NCBI RefSeq assembly: GCF_030012985.1
Contig: NZ_CP120233.1
Span: 2,827,501-2,891,500 of the forward strand
Direction: 5' to 3'
Length of the DNA: 64,000 bases
DNA from: Microbulbifer sp. VAAF005
GTDB lineage: Bacteria; Pseudomonadota; Gammaproteobacteria; Pseudomonadales; Cellvibrionaceae
Shown here: piece after piece, positions 17,806 through 27,677 of the stretch
How positions within the stretch are numbered: position 1 is the first letter of the stretch
Layout of the letters: each line of letters begins with the position of its first letter
Notes under the pieces: model-generated
Seen by the model: the letters and a program-made list of their open reading frames with translations, nothing else
What the model was told of the DNA's origin: nothing
Database searches by the model: none
Program-made: the position numbers and the translations under genes

Positions 17806-19134
17806 ATGACCGATAAAAAAGATCAAAATATAGCCGCGACCAATGAGCCCCCGGAAAACACAAAGCCTGTAAAAGGCAAAAGTAATTTCGCCAAAGCCTC
17901 AGAGGAAAAAGCCTCTACTGGTAAAGCCAGCGGGGGTGCTGCGGCCAGTAGATCCAATGGGCTGTGGTGGTGGCTACTGTTCATCCTCATTTTGATTGCT
18001 GTGGCCTCACTGGCCTGGTTTAACTCTCCTCAGCTGCGCGAACACCTTGGCGCTTACCTCGACTATCTACCCGGAAAAACGGCAGCCCCGGAGAGCACCA
18101 CCACTATTACCCCTGCAACGGAAGTGCCGGTTGCCGCTGAAAACACCACCCAAGCGCCGACCTCCAATATCACTTCGGAAACCCCAGCTGCTACCCCTGC
18201 CCCAACTGAACCCCAAACCCCCGATTATTCCGGGGAGTTCAATCAGCTGGAGCAGGCCGATGCCAATTTACGCAATCAACTGGAGCGACAAAATCGCACT
18301 ATCGCCCAACTGCAGCAGCAACTGGCTTCCATGCAGCGCAGTGTCACCGCACAGGGAAACCGCTTGGGTCAGCTGGGAAATGTAAGCCGCGACGATTGGC
18401 AATTGGCTGAGGCAGATTATCTGTTGCGTCTAGCCAATCAGCGCCTGCTTCTCGAAGACGATAGTCGCGCTGCGCTGGGGCTGGTCGAGCGCGTGGACGA
18501 GATATTGCGCGATGTGGACTTACCGGATCTGTACGGGGTACGCCAACAGCTTGCCCGTGATATCACCTCACTGAAGCTGGTCCAAAACATCGATCGCCAG
18601 GGTTTATACCTCCGTCTCAGCGCCTTGGAAGAACAGCTAATCCGCACAAATATCCAACCACAATTCGATATGGCTTCGGCAGAACAACCCAGTGAAGAGC
18701 AGCCCACAATTGAGGAGAGTGCCCCCCTATGGAAGCGGGAGTGGCACAACTTCACCCGCTTCATGCGCGAATCGGTGCGCCCCATTGATGGAGACATCAA
18801 CCCGGTAATGCTGTCCCCACAGAGTGAAGCTCGCTTTCGCCAGACTCTGCGCCTTTATATGGAGCAGGCCCAACTGGCATTGCTTCGCGGCGATACCACG
18901 GTTTACAGGGACGCTCTGGATAGTGCGCGGTCGCTACTACTCAGTTACGGCACTGCCAGTCCGCAGCGCGATGCACTGGCCCAACAACTGACGGACCTTA
19001 GCAAACAGCGCATCCAGGTCGAAATGCCCGATCTCAGCGCCTCCCAACTTGCCCTGCGCAATTTTATTGAGCGCTTACACAAAACATCCGGCACCGCCGC
19101 ACCAACTGCCTCGCAACAGGAGGAGAACCAGTGA
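17806..19134 (+). CDS. hemX: HemX-like membrane protein
   Basis: A 442-residue protein with a Lys/Ala/Ser-rich cytoplasmic N terminus, one membrane helix at about residues 49-67 (LWWWLLFILILIAVASLAWF), a Thr/Pro/Ala-rich linker, then a coiled-coil stretch (about 145-190, QQQLASMQR) and a helical periplasmic domain. This is the architecture of proteins annotated as HemX, once called uroporphyrinogen-III C-methyltransferase, though it has no methyltransferase motifs. Its function in haem synthesis is unproven. The stop overlaps the hemY start by four bases. Confidence 0.88.
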   Translation: MTDKKDQNIAATNEPPENTKPVKGKSNFAKASEEKASTGKASGGAAASRSNGLWWWLLFILILIAVASLAWFNSPQLREHLGAYLDYLPGKTAAPESTTTITPATEVPVAAENTTQAPTSNITSETPAATPAPTEPQTPDYSGEFNQLEQADANLRNQLERQNRTIAQLQQQLASMQRSVTAQGNRLGQLGNVSRDDWQLAEADYLLRLANQRLLLEDDSRAALGLVERVDEILRDVDLPDLYGVRQQLARDITSLKLVQNIDRQGLYLRLSALEEQLIRTNIQPQFDMASAEQPSEEQPTIEESAPLWKREWHNFTRFMRESVRPIDGDINPVMLSPQSEARFRQTLRLYMEQAQLALLRGDTTVYRDALDSARSLLLSYGTASPQRDALAQQLTDLSKQRIQVEMPDLSASQLALRNFIERLHKTSGTAAPTASQQEENQ

Positions 19135-20381
19135 AAAAACTGTTCTTCACCGCACTGGTACTACTGCTGCTCGGCGCTTTTCTACCGGAGGCTATTAACA
19201 ATTATCCCGGCTACCTGGTAATCGGTATTGGCGGTGAGCTGAATAAAGGCTACGAGATGAACCTCTGGTTCGCAATTTTCTCGCTGGCAGCAGCTCTAAT
19301 TATCCTCTTCTTTGCCATTTGGCTGGCTCGCAGTATCTTTCGCGGATTCCGAGGTAGTGTCGACCGGCTGAGGTTTGGTCGCCAGCGTGTAGCGCGCCGA
19401 CGCCTGACCAGCGGCTTGGTGGAATTTATGGAGGGCAACTGGTCCCGGGCACGCCGTCAGCTGCTGAAGAGCGCCCCTCGATCTGAAGCCCCGCTGATCA
19501 ATTATTTGGCGGCAGCGCGCAGCGCCTTTGAGCTGGGCTTTCGTGAGGAAGCCAATGAATTACTCGCCAAAGCGGAGGCCTGTGGTGAAGATACCCGCCT
19601 CGCTGTAGCACTAAGCCAAGCTCGTATGCAGCTCCTGGATAAACATTACGAGCAGTGTATAGCCAGCCTGGAACGCGCCAAGCAGCTCGAGCCGAAACAT
19701 CCTGCCCTGTTACAACTTCTCAAGCAGGCTTATTACCTTCTGGGTGACTGGAGCCGTCTTCGCGCATTACTGCCCGAATTGGAGAAACATGCGAACATGC
19801 CCGAAGCTGAGCTGCACCAGCTTGAACTCGAGGTGTATCAACATCAGCTGACCGAAGCAGCTAATCGCAAAGATATCGATAAATTACACGATACCTGGCA
19901 AAGCCTGAGTGGCCGCTGGCAACGCAACGAAGCCCTGCGCAGCCTCTACGCACAGCAACTGCATCGGATTGGTGAAGACACAGAGGCAGAGAAGCATTTG
20001 CGCTGGCTACTCAATCGAGCTTGGGACCCCAAGCTTGCCGAACTCTACGGCTGCCTGGTAGGCGCCGACCCTGCGGCACAAATATCTGCAGCTGAAGGCT
20101 GGCTGAAAGAGTATGGGGAAAGTGCTGCATTGCTAACCTGTCTCGGGCGCCTCTCAATGCGCAATGAACTTTGGGGCAAAGCTCAGCAATATTTTGAGAA
20201 AAGCCTATTGTTGCGCCAAGATCCCGCTACCTCCGCTGAACTGGCTCGCCTATTTCAATCCCTTGGGGAAAAAGATAAAGCAGCAAAACTCTATGAGGAA
20301 GGCTTGCTACAAGCAGTCAAGGACTTGCCCCAGTTGCCTATGCCCAGTCAAGGCACTCCCCTACTAGGCGCTCACGCCTGA
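19131..20381 (+). CDS. hemY: HemY, TPR-containing inner-membrane protein of the haem operon
   Basis: 416 residues. Two N-terminal membrane segments (about residues 4-22 and 42-65) precede the HemY N-terminal region ([20 protein letters not shown]) and a series of helical TPR-like repeats to the end (for example [43 protein letters not shown]). Gammaproteobacterial HemY is not the protoporphyrinogen oxidase called HemY in Bacillus. The start is GTG, overlapping the hemX stop. A hairpin terminator follows within about 10 bases. Confidence 0.92.
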   Translation: MKKLFFTALVLLLLGAFLPEAINNYPGYLVIGIGGELNKGYEMNLWFAIFSLAAALIILFFAIWLARSIFRGFRGSVDRLRFGRQRVARRRLTSGLVEFMEGNWSRARRQLLKSAPRSEAPLINYLAAARSAFELGFREEANELLAKAEACGEDTRLAVALSQARMQLLDKHYEQCIASLERAKQLEPKHPALLQLLKQAYYLLGDWSRLRALLPELEKHANMPEAELHQLELEVYQHQLTEAANRKDIDKLHDTWQSLSGRWQRNEALRSLYAQQLHRIGEDTEAEKHLRWLLNRAWDPKLAELYGCLVGADPAAQISAAEGWLKEYGESAALLTCLGRLSMRNELWGKAQQYFEKSLLLRQDPATSAELARLFQSLGEKDKAAKLYEEGLLQAVKDLPQLPMPSQGTPLLGAHA

Positions 20382-20391
20382 ATCATCTCCC

Positions 20392-20415
20392 CTGAAAGGC
20401 CGACGGGCCTTTCAG
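20392..20415 (+). terminator. Terminator after hemY
   Basis: Perfect 10-bp inverted repeat CTGAAAGGCC / GGCCTTTCAG around a GACG loop, eleven bases after the hemY stop. There is no long T run, so efficiency is uncertain. Confidence 0.7.
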
Positions 20416-20469
20416 CCACTCCCCAATTGCGCCTATAGTGAACTCCCGTTTACCAATAAGGACACGGCT

Positions 20470-21498
20470 GTGACCCTCTTTGTGCACTACATAGTTGCCT
20501 TACTTTTTACCGCCAGTGTGTTTTTTACTGGCCATGCATCCGCTGAATATTCAGTAACGCCTCAAGATAAAGCCTTAACTGATTACGAATATCCCTATCC
20601 AGTTCATCACCTTCATTTCGCACAACAGGGGCAGCCACTGGCAATGGCCTTTATGGATGTACCGCCTGCAGAGGGTAAAAATGCAAGAGGAACGGTACTC
20701 CTGTTGCACGGTAAGAATTTTTCGGCGGCCTACTGGAAGGAGACTATCTCCCAACTCAGTCAGCTAGGGTACCGGGTTATAGCACCGGACCAGATCGGTT
20801 TCGGAAAATCCAGTAAACCGCTTACCCAATATACTTTTCAGGGGCTTAGCAACAATACCAAAGTTTTATTGGATAAATTGAAAATAAGAGAAGTTATGGT
20901 AGTTGGGCACTCTATGGGAGGTATGCTGGCTACCCGGTTTACCCTGATGTACCCGGAGCGAGTCAAAAAGCTAGCACTTGTAAACCCTATAGGCCTTGAA
21001 GACTGGAAGCGATGGGTTCCCTATGAACCTTTGGACAAAGCCATTGCTCGCGAGAAAAAACAAACTCCAGAATCTATCAAACGCTACATGAGTAAAGCCT
21101 ACTTTTCTGAGCAGTGGCGCGAAGAATATAACCCGCTACTGGATATTCAAGCTGGCTGGACCCTGGGACCCGATGCGGCTCATATGGCAACCGTGGATGC
21201 CCTAACCTCCGAAATGGTATTCACTCAACCTGTACTTTATGAGTTTGCCAATATCAAGGTGCCCACCCTACTGATTATAGGTACCCGAGATCGAACAGCT
21301 ATTGGCCGCGCCCGTGCGCCTAAAGCTGTACAAGGAAAATTAGGGCGTTACGATAAATTAGGCAAACGTGCAGCAGCAGAAATCCCCAAAGCCGAATTAG
21401 TCGAAATGGAAGGGGTTGGACATTTACCCCAATTCGAAGCCTTTCCAGCTTATATTGATGTTTTAAGTAAATTTCTTGCAGCTCCTATTGGAAAGTAG
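20470..21498 (+). CDS. Exported alpha/beta hydrolase
   Basis: 342 residues with an N-terminal signal peptide (hydrophobic core about 5-20, likely cleavage after GHASA). Alpha/beta-hydrolase landmarks: oxyanion region LLLHGKNF, nucleophile elbow GHSMGG, acidic residue in GTRDRTAIG and the C-terminal His in GVGHLPQFE. It resembles the epoxide hydrolase/haloperoxidase branch, and it keeps a full triad, so it is probably active; the substrate cannot be told. The start is GTG. It stands alone behind the hemY terminator. Confidence 0.85.
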   Translation: MTLFVHYIVALLFTASVFFTGHASAEYSVTPQDKALTDYEYPYPVHHLHFAQQGQPLAMAFMDVPPAEGKNARGTVLLLHGKNFSAAYWKETISQLSQLGYRVIAPDQIGFGKSSKPLTQYTFQGLSNNTKVLLDKLKIREVMVVGHSMGGMLATRFTLMYPERVKKLALVNPIGLEDWKRWVPYEPLDKAIAREKKQTPESIKRYMSKAYFSEQWREEYNPLLDIQAGWTLGPDAAHMATVDALTSEMVFTQPVLYEFANIKVPTLLIIGTRDRTAIGRARAPKAVQGKLGRYDKLGKRAAAEIPKAELVEMEGVGHLPQFEAFPAYIDVLSKFLAAPIGK

Positions 21499-21694
21499 GA
21501 CCTCCTGCCTGCCCAGTAGAAACCCAATCCAGGAAACACATCATTGGCACGGAGGCTGATGTGTAGAGCATCCATTTGCAGAAAGTTATAGCTTGCACGC
21601 AAGGAAACTATTAGTAATCAATGATAGTGCAAATGGCGATTTAACATTTAATAAGTTGCCGCTTGCAGACTTTCTACGAGAATTTATTTCGTTT

Positions 21695-22024
21695 TTAAAC
21701 AGCCCAGGGCAATCCCACAAAGAGTAGCATGGCAAAATAAGTAATTATCCCTTGTAAAAGGGCAATTAGAATAGCCTTTAAAAAACCCGTACCAAGTACC
21801 AGCATATAGGCAATAGCAGCCAGGGGAATTGTCATTAAAATTCCAGCGCTATCCGTCACACCCGGCAACATGCCGCCAACAATTCTTTGAATAATTAGGG
21901 CCAACAGCAAAGCGAAAAGACAATAAAATACACCCGTATTTTTCGCCCCCAACATGGCAGCTGCCAACTTCAGAGGCAGAACAAGAACTGCCACCATAAT
22001 AATTACAAAAATAATTAATTCCAT
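21695..22024 (-). CDS. Small hydrophobic membrane protein, unknown function
   Basis: 109 residues, almost entirely hydrophobic, with three or four predicted membrane helices (for example LIIFVIIMVAVLVLPL at the start and AILIALLQGIITYFAMLLFV near the end). A good GGAGAGG lies seven bases before the ATG, which supports a real gene. I recognise no family. It sits alone, convergent with the hydrolase gene. Confidence 0.65.
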   Translation of the reverse strand: MELIIFVIIMVAVLVLPLKLAAAMLGAKNTGVFYCLFALLLALIIQRIVGGMLPGVTDSAGILMTIPLAAIAYMLVLGTGFLKAILIALLQGIITYFAMLLFVGLPWAV

Positions 22025-22331
22025 TTGTTACCTCTCCATTTAATTTTAGTTATTTACTCACTTCCAACTTCTACCGTTTCCCAACCCCAGGAATTAGATA
22101 TCCACTTGTTTTCAATGCAGCATGTCGCCATAAGCAAAAACACAACCCGGACATAGCGCGCACTGTCACCCCATGCCAATAAGCTGGCAACAGCATGCAA
22201 ATTCAGTCGCGAATCATACTTATATAAACCAAAACCACAATAAAGTTCACAAATAAAAAAGCTGGCGCGAATTTCGCTCCAGCTTTGAGAAATAATACAT
22301 CTAAACTATCAGTTAATAACGATTTGGCAGC
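22025..22331. other. Non-coding gap
   Basis: No gene seen. It holds the terminator of the upstream minus-strand gene (22258-22286) and must hold the promoter of the small membrane protein gene that follows. Confidence 0.6.
22258..22286 (-). terminator. Intrinsic terminator of the exported-protein gene
   Basis: Inverted repeat AAAGCTGG / CCAGCTTT extended inward by GCGAA / TTCGC; on the minus strand it is followed directly by TTTTTTATTT. It lies about 45 bases after the stop of the gene at 22332-22835. Canonical form. Confidence 0.88.
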
Positions 22332-22835
22332 TTATTTACGTATCAGGGTCAGGGATGAGGGTAACTGCTCCCCGTTCTTCAAGTAAGTCTCTTCCCGCTG
22401 TAACTTGCCGTTACCTAACCAGGTCAAAGTGAGACTATCCAGACGACTCTTACTGTCCAAAGTAAAATTAGTTACATCCTTGAAAGAGAATGCCAAACTA
22501 TTTTCAGCACTATTTTTTTGCCAACTTAGCCTGGGCTGATTACCCTGGGGACAATAGTGCGCCACTATTAAATTATCATTATCCAAGTGGTAGACCGTCA
22601 GGGAATGTTGGCGCCCGTTATAGAGCCAACTTTCCAGTACTACACTTCCCCCAGCTGTATCGGAAAAACTAATAACAAAATCGTCATTTTTTGCCCCTTC
22701 CTCTCTCCACTCTCCAGCTAGCCCTTTGATCTTTTCAAAAATTGCCTCTGCACCATTACCCTGGCTGGCAATTACAGGCTGAAATATTGCTATACCAAAA
22801 AATAGAACTACTAGTTTTGATAAATTTCCTATCAT
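22332..22835 (-). CDS. Exported protein of unknown function
   Basis: 167 residues starting with a signal peptide (MIGNLSKLVVLFFGIAIFQPVIAS). The mature part has LAGEWREEG, a WLYNGRQHSLTVYHLDNDNLIVAHYC stretch and QPRLSW, which recall small periplasmic proteins annotated as DUF1579/DUF6265-like beta-barrel proteins. The start is set at the internal ATG that gives a clean signal peptide with ACGGGA before it; an ATG 11 codons upstream is also open. Role unknown. Confidence 0.7.
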   Translation of the reverse strand: MIGNLSKLVVLFFGIAIFQPVIASQGNGAEAIFEKIKGLAGEWREEGAKNDDFVISFSDTAGGSVVLESWLYNGRQHSLTVYHLDNDNLIVAHYCPQGNQPRLSWQKNSAENSLAFSFKDVTNFTLDSKSRLDSLTLTWLGNGKLQREETYLKNGEQLPSSLTLIRK

Positions 22836-23413
22836 ATTCCCGTCCAACCTTAGAAAAATACACAACAAGCCCCCTCAAAATAGAAATTTCAAGAGTGGTC
22901 ATCCCACAGTTGTTTTTTTATATTTTCATGAGACGAATAGCAATACGCTTCATCGCATTGGCCGAGTTAATATCCATATCTCTGTTCATCAAGAATATTA
23001 ATTATATTTAATTTCCAATTCAAAAATAAATGGCGACAAATACGCTCGAATTAGCCCCCACACTTTTATTCTGGCAATGGCTATTCAAGGTATGGCTGCA
23101 TACCAAATAACTACAGATATAAACTCTTCGATATTATTATTTCCAGTATTTTATTCCTGCTCACTTGGTACTAATACCAAAATACGAAAACAACTATCTC
23201 TATCAGGCGTACTAAATAAATTCTCCTCATTAAAGCATTCCTTATAGTTAATTCAGAGCCACGGTCGACCCCATACCTAACTGCGACGCCAGCAATAAAA
23301 ATTATATATGTAGAGAAAGAGGAAAAATAAAGAGTGACCGCTAAGCGGTCACTGTACTGAGCGCCATCAGAGGCGCTTATTCGGACGGGGGTGCTGAGAA
23401 TATAACGCCGTGC
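22836..23413. other. AT-rich gap before ubiD
   Basis: About 575 bases, clearly more AT-rich than the surroundings, with no supportable gene on either strand. The only structure I see is the hairpin at 23333-23353. Confidence 0.6.
23333..23353 (-). terminator. Hairpin after ubiD
   Basis: Perfect 9-bp inverted repeat AGTGACCGC / GCGGTCACT with a TAA loop. On the minus strand it is followed by CTTTATTTTTCC, about 60 bases after the ubiD stop. Reads as an intrinsic terminator. Confidence 0.75.
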
Positions 23414-24879
23414 TTATTCGAGGCCCAATTTAGACCATATTTCATCAACCTTTTTAACCACATTCGGGTCGCGCTCAATAGGTACACCCCACTCACGACT
23501 AGTTTCACCTTCCCATTTATTAGTCGCATCAAAACCTATTTTTGAGCCTAAACCGGAGACCGGTGAAGCAAAATCTAAATAATCAATCGGAGTATTTTCT
23601 ACCATCACCGTATCCCGCGCCGGGTCCATACGTGTGGTCATCGCCCAGATTACATCTTTCCAATCCCTGGCATTGACGTCTTCATCAGCGACAATAACAA
23701 ATTTGGTGTACATAAATTGACGCAGGAACGACCAGACACCCATCATTACCCGCTTGGCGTGACCTGCATACTGCTTCTTCATGGTGACCACGGCGAGACG
23801 GTAAGAGCATCCCTCCGGCGGCAAATAGAAATCGACAATTTCAGGAAATTGCTTTTGTAGGATTGGCACAAAAACCTCGTTTAAAGCCTCGCCTAAAATC
23901 GCAGGTTCATCCGGTGGGCGCCCGGTATAGGTGCTGTGGTAAATGGGGTTTTTCCGGTGCGTAATCTTCTCTACCGTAAATACAGGGAAACTGTCCACTT
24001 CGTTGTAGTAACCGGTGTGGTCCCCATAGGGCCCCTCGTCAGCCATATCATCGGGATAGATAAAGCCTTCCAGAACATATTCGGCACTGGCAGGCACCTG
24101 AAGATCACTGAGTAAGGCATCGGTCACTTCTGTCTTATCCCCCCGCAGCAGGCCGGCAAAGGCATACTCAGACAAAGTATCCGGCACTGGGGTAACGGCC
24201 CCCAGAATTGTGGCGGGATCGGCACCCAGGGCAACAGCTACCGGATAGGGTTCACCGGGATGCTTCTTACACCAGTCCCGATAATCCAGCGCCCCCCGCG
24301 ATGACTGAGCCAGCGCATAATCAAGCGGTTCTTTCCGATTAATTGCATCCGGTATATGCCCAGGTTTTGCCGTTTCTTCTCAGGCCCTCGGGTAATTACT
24401 AAGGGCCAAGTGACCAGCGGAGCGGCATCTCCCGGCCAGCAAGTTTGGATTGGCATCTGATGCAGATCAACCTGATCCTTCTCAAGGACTATCTGTTGGC
24501 AAACTGCACCCTTTACGACTTTTGGCCCCATATTCAGGACCTGCTTAAAGACCGGCAACTTCTCCCAGGCATCGCGGAGATTTTCCGGTGGCTGCGGCTC
24601 CTTGAGAAAAGCCAGCAGTTCTCCCACTTCACGCAGTTCGGCAACACTCTCTCTTCCCATCCCCAGGGCGACTCGCTCTGGTGTTCCGAAAAGATTGGCA
24701 AGAACTGGGGTCTCAAAGCCTACCGGGTTCTCAAACAACAATGCAGGCCCCTCAGCTCGCAATACGCGATCGGAAATTTCTGTCATTTCCAAAATGGGGT
24801 CAACAGGGTGCTTGATTCGTTTTAGTAGGCCGCGCTTTTCCAGCAACTTAATAAAGTCGCGTAGATCTTTATATTTCAT
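23414..24879 (-). CDS. ubiD: UbiD, 4-hydroxy-3-polyprenylbenzoate decarboxylase (frameshifted in this sequence)
   Basis: Prenylated-FMN-dependent decarboxylase of ubiquinone synthesis. The N-terminal part runs [17 protein letters not shown] to [11 protein letters not shown]; the C-terminal part begins inside the conserved [18 protein letters not shown] and contains [28 protein letters not shown] and GCSYRLAVV. The break is at a C6 run on the plus strand (24292-24297). Adding one base gives [42 protein letters not shown], exactly the family sequence, and a protein of 488 residues (E. coli about 497). All active-site motifs survive. Located near rho and trxA as in Pseudomonas. A sequencing error is likely. 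Confidence 0.92.
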
Positions 24880-24982
24880 GGGCTAACAAGGCGTGACTAT
24901 AAACCAGAGCGCAGTGTAAAACAGAAGGCGCAGGATGGGTAACAACACACCAATTGGAATGAAGAGAGAGGCGGGAGGGAGT

Positions 24983-25013
24983 CGCGGCTCGCAAGCCTAG
25001 GCTGCGAGCCGCG
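24983..25013 (-). terminator. Strong hairpin after the RRM protein gene
   Basis: Perfect 11-bp GC-rich inverted repeat (CGCGGCTCGCA / TGCGAGCCGCG) with a 9-base loop, which itself contains CCTAGG. It lies 23 bases after the stop of the RRM protein gene. It lacks a U tract on the minus strand; it may stabilise the mRNA end or act with Rho. Confidence 0.6.
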
Positions 25014-25035
25014 GAAATAATAAGCTTTTTACAGC

Positions 25036-25305
25036 TTAGAAGCGGGGGCGACGCGGACGATCTTCGCGAGGCTTAGCTTCGTTAACGCGGATGTTACGGC
25101 CAGACATAGGCTGGTCGTTCATCTCTTCGATAGCTTTGCGTGCTTCATCGTCGTTAGGCATTTCTACGAAACCGAAGCCTTTAGAGCGGCCAGTCTCACG
25201 GTCGGTGATAACAGTAGCCCGAGAGATCTCTCCGAATGCACCGAAAGCTTCGTGCAGGTCGTCAGAGGTTACCGCGTAGGCCAGATTTCCAATATAGATA
25301 TTCAC
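25036..25305 (-). CDS. Small RNA-binding protein with a single RRM domain
   Basis: 89 residues: one RNA recognition motif followed by a short Arg/Pro-rich tail (REDRPRRPRF). RNP2 (IYIGNLA) and RNP1 (KGFGFVEM) are both complete. Such proteins are common in cyanobacteria and many gammaproteobacteria, often cold- or stress-linked, and are presumed to bind RNA. It is downstream of rho on the same strand, separated by 270 bases. Confidence 0.93.
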   Translation of the reverse strand: MNIYIGNLAYAVTSDDLHEAFGAFGEISRATVITDRETGRSKGFGFVEMPNDDEARKAIEEMNDQPMSGRNIRVNEAKPREDRPRRPRF

Positions 25306-25575
25306 AAAAGGTTCTCACTAGGTGTGTGGGCTGTCGTGCAGTCACAAATGGATAACCAGCTCCACCAGATTAACCATTTGAGATTGGCCCTTTCGGAGAA
25401 ACTCCTGGGCCAATTCAGTAAGGCGCGTTGCCTAAAATCCATATCAAGCGCCACAATGTGGAACTTTATATGCCTAATGGCTCGCCTTTTCAACAGTAAT
25501 AGACGTAATTAACCGCCTTATTCTGCTTTAAGTAAATAAAGAGCGCCTTTATAGACGCTACTTTATATACAACAA

Positions 25576-26835
25576 TTATTTCCGTTTCATGGATAGGAAG
25601 AATTCATCATTTGTCTTGAAATCTTTCAATTTATCCACTAGGAATTCAGTCGATGCCACATCTTCCATATCGTGTAACAGCTTACGTAAAATCCACACTC
25701 GCTGCAGCTCGCCCTCTGGCATTAACAGCTCTTCCCGGCGAGTGCCAGATCTGCGCACATTAATGGCCGGATATACGCGTTTTTCAGCAATCTTGCGATC
25801 CAGCTGCAATTCCATATTACCGGTACCTTTAAATTCCTCGAAAATCACTTCGTCCATTTTCGAGCCGGTATCGATAAGTGCAGTAGCAATAATAGACAGA
25901 CTTCCGCCTTCTTCAATATTTCGCGCTGCCCCAAAGAAGCGCTTCGGGCGCTCTAAGGCGTGAGCATCAACACCACCGGTTAATACTTTACCGGAGCTAG
26001 GAACTGTTGTGTTGTAAGCGCGAGCCAGGCGGGTGATAGAGTCGAGCAAGATAACCACATCTTTCTTGTGCTCAACCAGGCGCTTGGCTTTTTCAATTAC
26101 CATTTCCGCAACTTGTACGTGACGTGCCGGCGGCTCATCAAAAGTAGAGGCAACAACTTCACCGCGCACGGAGCGCTGCATTTCTGTCACTTCCTCAGGA
26201 CGCTCGTCAATCAGCAGTACGATCAAATGGCACTCTGGATTATTGCGCGTAATGGCCTGTGCCATATTTTGCAACATAATCGTTTTACCGGCCTTCGGCG
26301 GCGCAACAATCAAGCCGCGCTGACCTTTCCCGATTGGAGCTACAAGATCAATAATACGACCAATCAGGTCTTCGGAGGAGCCGTTTCCGCACTCGAGGGT
26401 GAGGCGATCGTTGGGGAATAGAGGAGTGAGGTTTTCGAAAAGAATTTTGTTACGTGCGTTTTCCGGTTTGTCAAAATTAATTTCGTTAACTTTTAATAAG
26501 GCAAAATATCTTTCACCTTCTTTCGGTGGGCGAATCTTTCCGGAAATTGAGTCACCCGTACGTAAATTAAATCGGCGAATCTGACTTGGAGATACATATA
26601 TATCATCCGGTCCCGCAAGATAAGAGGAGTCAGCAGAACGCAAAAATCCAAAACCATCTTGAAGGATTTCTAATACGCCGTCGCCATAAATATCTTCACC
26701 GCTTTTGGCGTGGCGCTTGAGGATATTGAAAATAATATCCTGCTTGCGCGAACGGGCCAGGTTTTCAAGGCCCATGCCTTTGGCTATTTCAATCAACTCT
26801 TCAATGGGTTTGGTTTTTAATTCGGAGAGATTCAT
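25576..26835 (-). CDS. rho: Transcription termination factor Rho
   Basis: Hexameric RNA-dependent ATPase/helicase ending transcription. 419 residues: N-terminal helix bundle ([20 protein letters not shown]), cold-shock-like RNA-binding domain (DGFGFLRS), ATPase core with Walker A APPKAGKT, Walker [12 protein letters not shown], the Q-loop/R-loop region ([16 protein letters not shown]) and C-terminal [11 protein letters not shown]. Complete and of normal length. It follows trxA, as in most gammaproteobacteria; a 365-base leader precedes it, and rho genes are commonly autoregulated there. Confidence 0.98.
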   Translation of the reverse strand: MNLSELKTKPIEELIEIAKGMGLENLARSRKQDIIFNILKRHAKSGEDIYGDGVLEILQDGFGFLRSADSSYLAGPDDIYVSPSQIRRFNLRTGDSISGKIRPPKEGERYFALLKVNEINFDKPENARNKILFENLTPLFPNDRLTLECGNGSSEDLIGRIIDLVAPIGKGQRGLIVAPPKAGKTIMLQNMAQAITRNNPECHLIVLLIDERPEEVTEMQRSVRGEVVASTFDEPPARHVQVAEMVIEKAKRLVEHKKDVVILLDSITRLARAYNTTVPSSGKVLTGGVDAHALERPKRFFGAARNIEEGGSLSIIATALIDTGSKMDEVIFEEFKGTGNMELQLDRKIAEKRVYPAINVRRSGTRREELLMPEGELQRVWILRKLLHDMEDVASTEFLVDKLKDFKTNDEFFLSMKRK

Positions 26836-27200
26836 ACCAATTGCTTATTAATGTTTCTGTTGTCATATGGCGCGGACACGCCTGAAATTTTGAGGAGGGG
26901 TTTGATATTAGAGATTAGCTCGTTTATTTACCCGATACACCTAGGTACCTTTTCCTACCAAGAACACAGTACTCAGTAAACTTTTGCTCTCCATAATCAA
27001 TTTATGGAGCATTATCAGAACAAGTTCAACTCGAGGAGTATACGCGCCGGGGATGGTCAGGGACCCTGTGGAGGGGCGTTTTGTCAGCTCGTCTCATTTA
27101 ATTCAAGACCGCTGAACTATTTCAGAATTACAGCCAGTATAACGGGTGTTTCCAATCCTGCAAAGAAATTTACCCCCTTTGCAGGATGGAAACGACAGTC
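26836..27200. other. Leader region between trxA and rho
   Basis: 365 bases without a supportable gene. It contains the hairpin following trxA at its right side and the untranslated leader of rho. Rho leaders are known autoregulatory sites in enterobacteria; no leader peptide was identified here. Confidence 0.55.
27155..27187 (-). terminator. Hairpin after trxA
   Basis: Perfect 11-bp inverted repeat ATCCTGCAAAG / CTTTGCAGGAT with an 11-base loop, starting 14 bases after the trxA stop. No strong T run on the minus strand, so it may be leaky and allow some readthrough into rho. Confidence 0.6.
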
Positions 27201-27530
27201 TTACAGCTGACCGTCGATAAACTCAGTCAGTTGCGCGCGGGACAGTGCGCCGACTTTAGTACCTTCGACATTGCCGCCTTTGAACAGCAGCAGCGTGGGG
27301 ATACCACGGACATTGTATTTGGCCGGGCTCTCTTTATTCGCATCAACGTCTACTTTTACGATCTTCAACTTATCGCCGTAGTGGCCTGCCAGGTCTTCCA
27401 GCACTGGAGCGATCATCTTGCACGGACCGCACCACTGTGCCCAAAAATCTACCAACACCGGGCCTTCAGCTTTGAGAACTTCTGCTTCGAATTCAGCGTC
27501 AGATACGTTGACGATTGAGTGCTCGCTCAT
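27201..27530 (-). CDS. trxA: Thioredoxin 1
   Basis: Cytoplasmic disulfide reductase of 109 residues. The active-site WCGPC, the preceding VLVDFWAQ strand and the cis-Pro loop GIPTLLLF are all present. The start is put at the ATG giving MSEHSIVNV, with AGGA about seven bases upstream; an open frame continues 13 codons further upstream without similarity. Adjacent to rho as expected. Confidence 0.98.
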   Translation of the reverse strand: MSEHSIVNVSDAEFEAEVLKAEGPVLVDFWAQWCGPCKMIAPVLEDLAGHYGDKLKIVKVDVDANKESPAKYNVRGIPTLLLFKGGNVEGTKVGALSRAQLTEFIDGQL

Positions 27531-27677
27531 ATTGCATTCCTGTTCTTTAGTTACTCGATGCGTGGGCACCGCCGACGCATCTTCTCACGGTCACAGCAGT
27601 GGTTATACAGCTGCGATGCACCATTGCCCTCAAAATTGGGGCGCAAAATGGGATTTCAAGTCTTTCCTGCCACAGAC

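Noticed and set aside
22742..23011. 89-codon plus-strand open frame in the AT-rich gap
   Set aside because: It overlaps the exported protein gene, no ribosome site, no similarity seen.
24983..25013. Small RNA gene downstream of the RRM protein
   Set aside because: A perfect hairpin alone, with no promoter or second structural element, is better called a terminator or stabilising stem-loop.
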